Assembly (NCBI GenBank): GCA_025924435.1
Contig: JAICIL010000323.1
Coordinates: forward strand, 1-5,100
DNA length: 5,100 nt
DNA from: Chloroflexia bacterium
Lineage (GTDB): Bacteria; Chloroflexota; Chloroflexia; Thermomicrobiales; JALYUS01
Direction of reading: 5' to 3'
A model generated the notes under the pieces. It was given only the letters and a program-made list of their open reading frames with translations, made no database searches and was not told the DNA's origin. Numbering within the stretch: the first letter of the stretch is position 1; every line of letters starts with the position of its first letter. Below, piece after piece: positions 1 through 4,835 of the stretch. Made by a program: the position numbers and the translations under genes.

Positions 1-1
1 G

Positions 2-499
2 GCGCCTGCTCCCGCGCCGGCCCCCGCGCCCGCGCCCCAACCGGCCCCGCAGCCCGCCGCCGCGCCGCAACCCGCCGCGGGCTTCCCCGGCGCGTTCCCG
101 GCGATCTACTACCCGGCGCAGTCGTACAGTTGCAGCGGCCGCAACCCCGGCTTCAACTGGCCGGAGACGGGCACGATCACCTCGGTCTTCGGCGCCCACA
201 ACGGCATTGACATCGCCACGACGATCGGCACGCGCCTCGCCGCCGCGCAGGCGGGCTGGGTCGTCTTCGCGGGGTGGACCACCGACGGCCTCGGCAACGC
301 CGTCTACATTGACCACGGCAATGGCTTCGTCACCGTCTACGGGCATATGCAGAGCATCGCCGTCAGCGTCGGGCAGCGCGTGACGAAGGGGCAGACGATC
401 GGCGCGGAGGGCAGCACCGGCAACAGCACCGGCCCGCACGTCCACTTCATGGTGATTGACAACGGGCGGTCGTGTAACCCGATGAACTACTTACCCTAG
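2..499 (+). CDS. M23 (LytM-type) metallopeptidase, C-terminal part; 5' end outside window
   Basis: The frame is open from the left edge to TAG at 497-499, giving 165 visible residues without a start. Residues 1-27 are an Ala/Pro/Gln-rich linker made of repeated AP and QP steps, typical of an extracellular tether. The catalytic domain follows from about residue 55 and carries the M23 zinc motifs: H-N-G-I-D (HxGxD) with His at 197-199 and Asp at 209-211, then G-H-M at 341-349 and H-V-H (HxH) at 437-445. With the metal ligands intact it should be an active endopeptidase cutting peptidoglycan cross-bridges or stem peptides outside the membrane. Two cysteines, one just before the domain (SYSCSG) and one near the C-terminus (RSCNP), could form a disulfide. 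An upstream signal peptide and perhaps a LysM or coiled-coil region are expected but not visible. Family assignment is firm; the substrate is inferred. Confidence 0.93.
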   Translation, partial: APAPAPAPAPAPQPAPQPAAAPQPAAGFPGAFPAIYYPAQSYSCSGRNPGFNWPETGTITSVFGAHNGIDIATTIGTRLAAAQAGWVVFAGWTTDGLGNAVYIDHGNGFVTVYGHMQSIAVSVGQRVTKGQTIGAEGSTGNSTGPHVHFMVIDNGRSCNPMNYLP

Positions 500-513
500 G
501 GGCAGTGCGCCCC
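499..513. other. Short GC stem-loop after the M23 gene
   Basis: GGGGC (499-503) and GCCCC (509-513) form a perfect 5-bp stem with loop AGTGC, overlapping the last base of the peptidase stop codon. There is no T-tract on either strand, so it is at most a weak termination or mRNA-end structure. The rest of the 74-base convergent gap (500-573) shows nothing stronger. In DNA this GC-rich a 5-bp stem can arise by chance. Confidence 0.2.
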
Positions 514-573
514 GGAGCGGCCGTGCGCGGCGAATCACGAGTGGGGAGCGCGCACCGGCGATGCGTCCGCCTT

Positions 574-876
574 TTAGCCCGCCGCGATCTCCGTCTCGTA
601 GCGCGGGGCGAGATACGGGATGAGGTACGGCGGCACCGGGATCGCCGGAAATTCCTGCGGCGTCGTCATGATCGCCCGGATCCGCGCCTCGTCGCGCCGC
701 CGGATCGCGCGCCGCATCGCCACCGTGCAGGCAAAGGCGAAAACGCCCGCGACCACCGCCCCGGCGGCGAGATGGGCTGCGCCGGAGGCGAGGTATGCGG
801 CGCAGGACCACCCGACGACACCGATGATGAAGAAGAGGCCGAAACCATCCCGCACGCGTGCATCCCGCCAGCGCAT
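574..876 (-). CDS. Small two-pass membrane protein, unrecognised
   Basis: This encodes 100 residues ending in TAA (574-576). I chose the ATG at 874-876 because the minus strand carries GGAG seven bases upstream of it; an in-frame ATG at 919-921 would add 15 residues but lacks a good Shine-Dalgarno. A basic N-terminus (MRWRDARVRD) leads into two hydrophobic segments at about residues 11-31 and 33-53, joined by a very short turn, so it is probably a helical hairpin in the cytoplasmic membrane. A strongly basic stretch follows (MRRAIRRRDEARIR, about 54-67), consistent with both ends being cytoplasmic. The tail (about 73-94) is rich in Pro and Tyr. I do not recognise a family and assign no function. 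It lies 128 bases downstream of corA on the same strand, so co-transcription is possible but not shown. Confidence 0.72.
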   Translation of the reverse strand: MRWRDARVRDGFGLFFIIGVVGWSCAAYLASGAAHLAAGAVVAGVFAFACTVAMRRAIRRRDEARIRAIMTTPQEFPAIPVPPYLIPYLAPRYETEIAAG

Positions 877-1004
877 GACCGTACTCCATTGCAGTGTTCG
901 TTTCGCTGTGTGGCCGCGCATCCGTGGCCGCCATGACGATCCGTACTATGCAGATTCCGTGCCATGGCCGCCTCGGCGATGCGCGCGTCGCATCCGTGCC
1001 GCCG

Positions 1005-2090
1005 TCAGAGCCACCAGGCGCGGCGGAAGAGGAAGGCGAGCAGGGCGGTGACGCCCGCCATCAGGGCGAGCGCGTAGGCGTAGCCGTACCGCCACGAGAG
1101 TTCCGGGATCTCCTTGAAGTTCATCCCGTAGATGCCGGCGATCAGCGCGTCCGCCATCAGGATGATGCTCCCGGCGGTCATCGTCTTCATCACCTCGTTG
1201 AGGCGGTTCGAGGTGACGGAGAGCGACGCATCCATCGCCCCGGCGAGCAGGTCGCGATAGGTGTCAATCGTGTCGAGCGTGCGCACGATGTGGTCATACA
1301 CGTCCTGCATGTACGGGAGCGCGTCCGCATGGGTCTTCGCGAGCGCGCGGCGCGACAGCGTGCTCAGCACATCGCGGGCGGGCGCGATCACGCGGCGGAG
1401 CAGCAGCAACTCCCGCCGGACGGTGAAGAGGCTTCCCACCGTGACGGTGTGGTAGCGGGCGTTGCGCCTCGGCGCGAAGATGCGCTCCTCCACCGCCTCG
1501 ATCGCCCCCTCGATGGCATCCAGCACGGGGAAATAGCCGTCCACAATCGTGTCGAGCACCGCGTAGATGAGCGCGCCGACGCCGTGCTCGATGATGTCCG
1601 TGTTCTTCTGCCATCGCGTGATCGCCTCGGCGAGCGCGGGGATGGGATCGTTGTGGACGGCGACGAGATAGCGGTCGCTGTAGAAGAGATCGAGTTCATG
1701 GGTCGCTATCGCATCCGGCTCGGCCTGCTCGACGGCGTAGATGACGACGTGGACGAACGAGCCGTAGTCGTCCACCTTGGGGCGCTGATTGCGATGGCGG
1801 ATGTCCTCGATTGCCAGCGCGTGGAAGCGGAATTCCTCGCGCAGGAGGGTGAGATCCGCCTCGGTGGGCTGCTCGATCTCCACCCAGAGGATTTGCTGTT
1901 CGTCGGCCCCGGCGATGATCTCCGAGATTTGCCGAGGTTCGATACGGACGCAGTGCGCCACCTGCTCCGTGCGGTCGGCATCTTCCGGCACGGTCGCGGC
2001 ATCGCGCCCGGCGGGGATCGTTGTGACGGTGCCGTCACTGAGCAGCAGTTCCTTAATCACCGGCGCATCACGCTCCCGCGGACCATCCAT
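1005..2090 (-). CDS. corA: CorA-family magnesium/cobalt transport protein
   Basis: The 361-residue product has CorA architecture: an N-terminal cytoplasmic alpha/beta domain (about 1-160), a long helical stalk rich in charged residues (about 160-300), then two membrane helices (about 302-320 and 336-355). The signature Y-G-M-N-F is at residues 321-325, followed by an I-P-E-L loop and a basic/aromatic C-terminus (RRAWWL). CorA forms a homopentameric channel for Mg2+ (also Co2+ and Ni2+), with the GMN loop as selectivity filter. The ATG at 2088-2090 has no clear Shine-Dalgarno. A GTG at 2058-2060 is a serious alternative: GGGAG lies 12 bases upstream (2073-2077), and that start gives 351 residues with GMN at 312-314, matching Thermotoga maritima CorA numbering as I recall it. 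TM1 is unusual, with Asp at 314 (M-A-D-A-L-I) where relatives usually have hydrophobic residues. No Mg2+-sensing leader is evident. Confidence 0.93.
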   Translation of the reverse strand: MDGPRERDAPVIKELLLSDGTVTTIPAGRDAATVPEDADRTEQVAHCVRIEPRQISEIIAGADEQQILWVEIEQPTEADLTLLREEFRFHALAIEDIRHRNQRPKVDDYGSFVHVVIYAVEQAEPDAIATHELDLFYSDRYLVAVHNDPIPALAEAITRWQKNTDIIEHGVGALIYAVLDTIVDGYFPVLDAIEGAIEAVEERIFAPRRNARYHTVTVGSLFTVRRELLLLRRVIAPARDVLSTLSRRALAKTHADALPYMQDVYDHIVRTLDTIDTYRDLLAGAMDASLSVTSNRLNEVMKTMTAGSIILMADALIAGIYGMNFKEIPELSWRYGYAYALALMAGVTALLAFLFRRAWWL

Positions 2091-2108
2091 GACCGACGCA
2101 ATGGCGCT

Positions 2109-2117
2109 ATCGTATCA
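2109..2117 (-). promoter_or_regulatory. Candidate extended -10 promoter for corA
   Basis: The minus strand reads TGA-TACGAT (TGn followed by four of six consensus -10 bases). No -35 match sits at 16-18 bases, as is tolerated by extended -10 promoters. Transcription would start near 2102. That leaves about 12 bases before the ATG at 2090 but about 42 before the GTG at 2060, so this site, if real, favours the GTG start. Confidence 0.35.
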
Positions 2118-2194
2118 CTCGCCCCGGTTTTTCCTCTCCGTGGCGGTGCGGGCAGTGTATCCCCCGCATGCTCGCGATTCTGCGTCAACACGAG

Positions 2195-2214
2195 GGCGAG
2201 GATTGCTCCTCGCC
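2195..2214. other. Perfect 8-bp stem-loop between the exported-protein gene and corA
   Basis: GGCGAGGA (2195-2202) and TCCTCGCC (2207-2214) form a perfect 8-bp stem with loop TTGC. It lies 31 bases beyond the stop of the minus-strand gene 2246-2644 and about 100 bases before the corA promoter candidate. The position suits a terminator or 3' stabilising hairpin for that gene, but neither strand has a T-tract after the stem, so intrinsic termination is not supported. Confidence 0.45.
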
Positions 2215-2245
2215 TTCGCCGATCTGCTATCGTACCTTCCGCGGC

Positions 2246-2644
2246 TTATCCGAGCAGGCGATGTTGAACGTAGTAGGTATTCGTGCCGGTCAGGGTCGCC
2301 GTCGTGCGCGCCACCAGCTTGCCATCCTGCGTCTGCACCTCGAAGGTGAAAACGCCCGGCTGGTCCGTCTGATCGGGAGCGAGATCGGGGATCGTGGCGG
2401 TGCCGTCCGCACCGGCGGTCGCGGTGACGAAGGGGCCGGGGATAATCGGCAGCCCGAAGTGGTCGTAAATCTGCACCACGTAGGTCGTATTCGGTGTCAG
2501 CCCCGTCGCCTTCAGCACCGGCTGCCCGTCGTAGGAGATCGTATTCGGCGTCACCGTGACGCTCGCCGCGCTCGCCGCCGTCGTCGCCACGAGAAGCATC
2601 CCCAGTGCCAGGAGCCCACCAACGATGATCCGCCGCACAACCAT
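2246..2644 (-). CDS. Small exported beta-sandwich (Ig/Fn3-like) protein
   Basis: The 132-residue product starts at the ATG at 2642-2644, fixed by a perfect GGAGGT (2650-2655, minus strand) five bases upstream. A longer in-frame ATG at 2788 would run through non-signal-like sequence and overlap the divergent gene. Residues 1-26 are a classic Sec signal peptide: basic MVVRR, hydrophobic core to about residue 20, and A-S-A before likely cleavage at 26/27. The mature part (about 106 residues) alternates beta-strand-like and turn segments, with a G-L-T-P-N-T-T-Y-V-V-Q-I-Y-D stretch (48-61) like that of Fn3/IPT-type repeats and a later F-T-F-E-V strand. It has no cysteine, no lipobox and no obvious sorting signal, so the product is probably free in the envelope or secreted. 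No catalytic motif is seen; function is unknown. It is divergent from a lipoprotein gene that also encodes one small beta-sandwich. Confidence 0.82.
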   Translation of the reverse strand: MVVRRIIVGGLLALGMLLVATTAASAASVTVTPNTISYDGQPVLKATGLTPNTTYVVQIYDHFGLPIIPGPFVTATAGADGTATIPDLAPDQTDQPGVFTFEVQTQDGKLVARTTATLTGTNTYYVQHRLLG

Positions 2645-2663
2645 GCCGCACCTCCCTCTCCCC

Positions 2664-2701
2664 GGCGCGGTCGCCCACCCCGCGGCGGGCATCTCCGCGC
2701 C
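2664..2701 (-). other. Leader inverted repeat upstream of the exported-protein gene
   Basis: GGCGCGG (2664-2670) and CCGCGCC (2695-2701) are perfect 7-base complements, with a nested GCCC/GGGC pair (2673-2676 and 2687-2690). On the minus strand the structure ends nine bases before the GGAGGT Shine-Dalgarno of the gene starting at 2644, so it would lie in that gene's 5' leader. I found no convincing promoter on either strand in the divergent gap 2645-2777. High local GC makes chance pairing quite possible. Confidence 0.25.
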
Positions 2702-2777
2702 ATTCCTATGGATGAAACGAACGAGGGCGCGCTTTGGTTGTATGTTGACGTTATCGGGTCGCTGGAAGGCGGTCGCG

Positions 2778-3155
2778 GTGCGACGCATGCTCTGGCTTCC
2801 GGTAATCGTGCTGCTCGCATCCTGCGGTCAGGGCGCGACATCGCCGCCGGTCGTCTCCGCGACGGTCGCGGCGGCGGATGTCGTGCTCTCATCCATCGCG
2901 GGGGCGAACCCCGGCGGTCGGGCATCGGCCACGATCAGCGCGCCGCCGAACACCCGCTGCACGATCGCCTACACGATGCCGGACGGCCGGGAGGGGCGTC
3001 TGCCGGGCCTCGGCGCGAAGACGACCGACGCGCGCGGCGCCGCGACATGGACCTGGTACATCGCGACCAACACCCCGCGCGGCGTCGGAACGGTCGCGAT
3101 CACCTGCGGCGGGGTCACGCGCTCGGAGCGCATCCTGATCGGTGTCGGGGAGTGA
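2778..3155 (+). CDS. Small lipoprotein with one predicted beta-sandwich domain
   Basis: I chose the GTG at 2778-2780 because GGAAGG (2764-2769) sits eight bases upstream and it gives a basic N-region (V/M-R-R-M). An ATG at 2787 is the alternative and makes it three residues shorter. The product is 125 residues. A short hydrophobic segment ends in the lipobox L-A-S-C (Cys16), so the protein should be lipid-modified and anchored outside the cytoplasmic membrane. A small Gly/Ser/Pro/Ala-rich tether follows, then one domain (about 44-122) with the pattern N-T-R-C-T-I-A-Y ... G-L-G-A-K-T-T-D-A-R-G ... T-W-T-W ... T-N-T-P-R-G ... I-T-C-G. This resembles Ig-like domains of surface proteins in Gram-positive bacteria and Chloroflexota. 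Cys61 and Cys110 probably form the core disulfide. No enzymatic motif is visible. Its TGA (3153-3155) lies in the first bases of the inverted repeat at 3152-3236. Confidence 0.8.
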   Translation: MRRMLWLPVIVLLASCGQGATSPPVVSATVAAADVVLSSIAGANPGGRASATISAPPNTRCTIAYTMPDGREGRLPGLGAKTTDARGAATWTWYIATNTPRGVGTVAITCGGVTRSERILIGVGE

Positions 3156-3236
3156 GCAGTGGGCGGTGGGCAGTAGGCAGTGGATAGAAATCCGTATCGC
3201 TGCTCACTGCTCACTTTCCGCTGCCCACTGCCCGCC
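3152..3236. repeat. Heptamer-based inverted repeat between convergent genes
   Basis: The left arm (3152-3183) is a run of degenerate heptamers: AGCAGTG, GGCGGTG, GGCAGTA, GGCAGTG. The right arm (3200-3236) is the same motif on the opposite strand: CTGCTCA twice, a divergent CTTTCCG, then CTGCCCA and CTGCCCG. The 16-base spacer 3184-3199 is unrelated. The inner left arm GGGCAGTAGGCAGTG matches the reverse complement of the right arm, GGGCAGTGGGCAGCG, at 13 of 15 positions, so a large imperfect hairpin can form. It contains the TGA stops of both the lipoprotein gene (3153-3155) and paaK (3211-3213). Such heptamer runs look like dispersed intergenic repeats of some bacteria, but copy number cannot be judged here. 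It may serve as a two-way transcript end, although there is no T-tract. Confidence 0.75.
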
Positions 3237-4548
3237 GATCCACAACGCGGACGGCTTTGCCAACCTCGATGCGTTCCATCGTGCCCGGCTCGACGAGCGT
3301 GACGCGGCAGGTGAGACCGAGGCGGCTTTTGAGCGCGTCCACGAGCCGCCCGTGCAACTCGCGCACGGCGGGGCTGTCGGGATCGAGCGACCAGCCCGCG
3401 ATGCCGTGGAAGGAGGGCGTCACCTCCGCCGTCACCTCCATCGTGTCGAGCGGCCCCTCGCGGTCGAGGATGATCTGGTAGAAGGGCGCGATGCCGCCCA
3501 TGCCGAGCAGCACCGCCTCGACCTCCGATGGGTAGACGTTGACGCCGCGCACGATCAGCATGTCGTCGTGCCGCCCGCGCAGCCGCGCCATCCGCATGCT
3601 CGTCCGCCCGCAGGTGCATGGTTCGGGGATGAGCGCGGTGATGTCGCCGGTGCGGTAACGGATGAGCGGGAAGGCTTCTTTCGTCAGGCAGGTGAGGACG
3701 AGTTCGCCCTGCGCGCCGGGCGGCACGATCTCGCCCGTCTGGGGGTTGATGATCTCCGGCAGGAAGTGGTCCTCCGCGATGTGCAGGCCGTGTCGCGCCT
3801 CGGCGCATTCGCAGGCGACGCCCGGCCCGATGATCTCCGAGAGGCCGTAGATGTCCACTGCTGTGATCGCCAGCCGCCGCTCGATCTCGCGGCGCATCTC
3901 CTCCGTCCACGGCTCCGCGCCGAGGATGGCGAAGGAGAGCGGCAATGCGCGCGGGTCAATCCCCTGCCGGTCCATCTCGTCCGCGATGGTCAGCGCGTAC
4001 GAGGGCGTGCAGCAGAGCACCGTCGCGCCGAAGTCCTTGAGCAGCATCACCTGCCGGGGCGTGTTGCCGCCGCTCATCGGCACGACCGTCGCGCCCATCA
4101 ATTCGCCGCCGTCGTGCATGCCGAGGCCGCCCGTGAAGAGGCCGTAGCCGTACGCGTTGTGGACGACATCGCCCGGCCGCCCACCGCCGAGCGCCAGCGC
4201 CCGCGCGCAGACCTCCGCCCAGACGCCGAGGTCGTGCCGCGTGTAGCCGACGACGGTCAGTTTCCCCTTCGTCCCGGACGACGCGTGGATGCGCGCGACC
4301 TCGGATTGCGGCACGGCGAAGAGGCCGAAGGGATAGTTATCCCGCAGGTCGCTCTTGGTCGTAAACGGCAGGCGCGCGAGATCGTCGGGGGAGCGCACAT
4401 CGTCCGGCGCGATGCCGTGCGCGGCGAACCGCTCCCGATAGAAGGGCACCCGCTCCGCGACATACGCCACCTTCTCGCGCAGCCGCGCCGCTTGCAGATC
4501 GCGGAGCCGGCCGCGCTCCATCGTCTCCACATCAGGATTCCAGAGCAT
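3211..4548 (-). CDS. paaK: Phenylacetate-CoA ligase (AMP-forming)
   Basis: PaaK joins phenylacetate to CoA using ATP, giving phenylacetyl-CoA, AMP and PPi, the entry step of aerobic phenylacetate breakdown; it is cytoplasmic. The 445-residue length is normal. The start is the ATG at 4546-4548, with GGGAG eight bases upstream and the family-typical opening M-L-W-N-P-D-V-E-T-M; an ATG at 4566 adds six residues without a good Shine-Dalgarno. Motifs: P-loop-like S-S-G-T-K-G-K (about 90-96), D-I-Y-G-L-S-E (232-238), Y-R-T-G-D (298-302), R-G-V-N-V-Y-P-S-E-V-E (334-344) and the C-terminal adenylation lysine in V-G-K-A-V-R (Lys431). The P-loop reads K-G-K-L where T-G-K-P is usual. The last eight residues (RRAVGSGK) come from the inverted repeat at 3152-3236. 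No other paa gene is in the window, so a related aryl acid substrate cannot be excluded. Confidence 0.93.
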   Translation of the reverse strand: MLWNPDVETMERGRLRDLQAARLREKVAYVAERVPFYRERFAAHGIAPDDVRSPDDLARLPFTTKSDLRDNYPFGLFAVPQSEVARIHASSGTKGKLTVVGYTRHDLGVWAEVCARALALGGGRPGDVVHNAYGYGLFTGGLGMHDGGELMGATVVPMSGGNTPRQVMLLKDFGATVLCCTPSYALTIADEMDRQGIDPRALPLSFAILGAEPWTEEMRREIERRLAITAVDIYGLSEIIGPGVACECAEARHGLHIAEDHFLPEIINPQTGEIVPPGAQGELVLTCLTKEAFPLIRYRTGDITALIPEPCTCGRTSMRMARLRGRHDDMLIVRGVNVYPSEVEAVLLGMGGIAPFYQIILDREGPLDTMEVTAEVTPSFHGIAGWSLDPDSPAVRELHGRLVDALKSRLGLTCRVTLVEPGTMERIEVGKAVRVVDRRAVGSGK

Positions 4549-4592
4549 CGCCCTTCTCCCTTCCATGTGCCTGTTCTGCCGCCTGTGTACGG

Positions 4593-4601
4593 ACTATATC
4601 A
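4593..4601 (-). promoter_or_regulatory. Extended -10 promoter candidate for paaK
   Basis: The minus strand reads TGA-TATAGT, a TGn extension followed by five of six consensus -10 bases, in otherwise GC-rich DNA. No -35 match is visible 16-18 bases upstream, as is common for extended -10 promoters. The predicted start near 4586 would give a leader of roughly 40 bases carrying the Shine-Dalgarno used at the 4548 ATG. Confidence 0.5.
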
Positions 4602-4603
4602 CA

Positions 4604-4658
4604 GAGGAAGTTCGGGATTCGAGGCCGGAATGTTGCGCCGGGCTTCCTCGCATCCCGA
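4604..4658. promoter_or_regulatory. Overlapping inverted repeats upstream of paaK; possible operator
   Basis: Two perfect 7-base inverted repeats interleave: GAGGAAG (4604-4610) with CTTCCTC (4643-4649), and TCGGGAT (4612-4618) with ATCCCGA (4652-4658). They lie immediately upstream of the paaK -10 and just before the -35 facing tuf, where a transcription factor would act. The order (a, b, a', b') cannot fold as two nested hairpins, which suits protein binding to DNA, or a pseudoknot, better than a simple stem-loop. No known operator consensus is matched with confidence. Confidence 0.3.
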
Positions 4659-4668
4659 TTCCACGACC

Positions 4669-4697
4669 TTGCACGGCGTCCCGGAAACGTGTAAGAT
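4669..4697 (+). promoter_or_regulatory. Sigma-70-type promoter for tuf
   Basis: TTGCAC (4669-4674; -35) and TAAGAT (4692-4697; -10) are separated by exactly 17 bases, with four and five of six consensus bases respectively. The predicted start is near 4704, leaving a leader of about 130 bases before the tuf GTG. This is the best -35/-10 pair I found in the window and fits a highly expressed gene. Confidence 0.65.
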
Positions 4698-4703
4698 GCC
4701 GTG

Positions 4704-4731
4704 TGCTGCCGCAGGTGGCAGCATTTGTTTG
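4704..4731 (+). terminator. Terminator-like hairpin at the 5' end of the tuf leader
   Basis: TGCTGCC (4704-4710) and GGCAGCA (4717-4723) form a perfect 7-bp stem with a 6-base loop, followed at once by TTTGTTTG (4724-4731). This is the form of an intrinsic terminator, yet it sits essentially at the predicted transcription start. A promoter-proximal attenuator or a 5'-end stabilising hairpin is therefore more plausible than the end of a gene. The T-run is interrupted by G, and termination strength is unknown. Confidence 0.4.
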
Positions 4732-4732
4732 C

Positions 4733-4751
4733 CGTGCGGCGCATCCGCACG
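4733..4751 (+). other. Second perfect hairpin in the tuf leader
   Basis: CGTGCGG (4733-4739) and CCGCACG (4745-4751) form a perfect 7-bp stem with a 5-base loop, nine bases after the first leader hairpin. Six bases of its left half plus the adjoining C (TGCGGC, 4735-4740) are also complementary to GCCGCA (4708-4713) inside the first hairpin, so an alternative fold would disrupt both. Confidence 0.45.
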
Positions 4752-4821
4752 CGAGCGCAGTGACCCGACGGAGGCGCAACGCGACGGCGCGCTCCGATCA
4801 GCAACAGAAGCGTAGAGACGC

Positions 4822-4827
4822 AGGAGG
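4822..4827 (+). promoter_or_regulatory. Ribosome binding site of tuf
   Basis: AGGAGG lies eight bases before the GTG at 4836. It decides the start, since no ATG in this frame precedes the EF-Tu N-terminal sequence. Confidence 0.85.
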
Positions 4828-4835
4828 CACCATCA

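Noticed and set aside
551..576. Intrinsic terminator for the M23 gene ending in CTTTT
   Set aside because: The adjacent complementary bases form only a 4-bp stem with a 7-base loop (CGCA/TGCG), too weak, and CTTTT overlaps the end of the convergent gene.
2154..2188. TTGACG / TACACT promoter pair on the minus strand upstream of corA
   Set aside because: The spacer is 23 bases, too long for a sigma-70 promoter.
2091..2245. Magnesium-sensing riboswitch in the corA leader
   Set aside because: Only one simple 8-bp hairpin is visible, upstream of the likely transcription start; nothing resembles the multi-helix M-box.
894..2267. Long open frame on the + strand antisense to corA
   Set aside because: It is a GC-rich shadow of the corA frame: Arg/Asp/His-rich with no domain logic, while the minus strand gives an unmistakable CorA.
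2745..2750. TTGACG as a -35 element for the lipoprotein gene
   Set aside because: The position 17 bases downstream reads GGCGGT, and nearby spacings offer no -10 match.
3152..3236. CRISPR-like or IS-like repeat array
   Set aside because: Units are 7 bases, degenerate and inverted around one spacer; there are no regular spacers, no transposase and no target-site duplication.
4604..4662. PaaX-type operator (TGATTC-N27-GAATCA as recalled from E. coli)
   Set aside because: GATTC occurs twice here but in direct, not inverted, orientation and at a different spacing, so the consensus is not met.
3142..4815. Very long open frame on the + strand antisense to paaK
   Set aside because: Its composition is Arg/His/Ala-rich without motifs. 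The opposite strand encodes a complete PaaK with all adenylation motifs.
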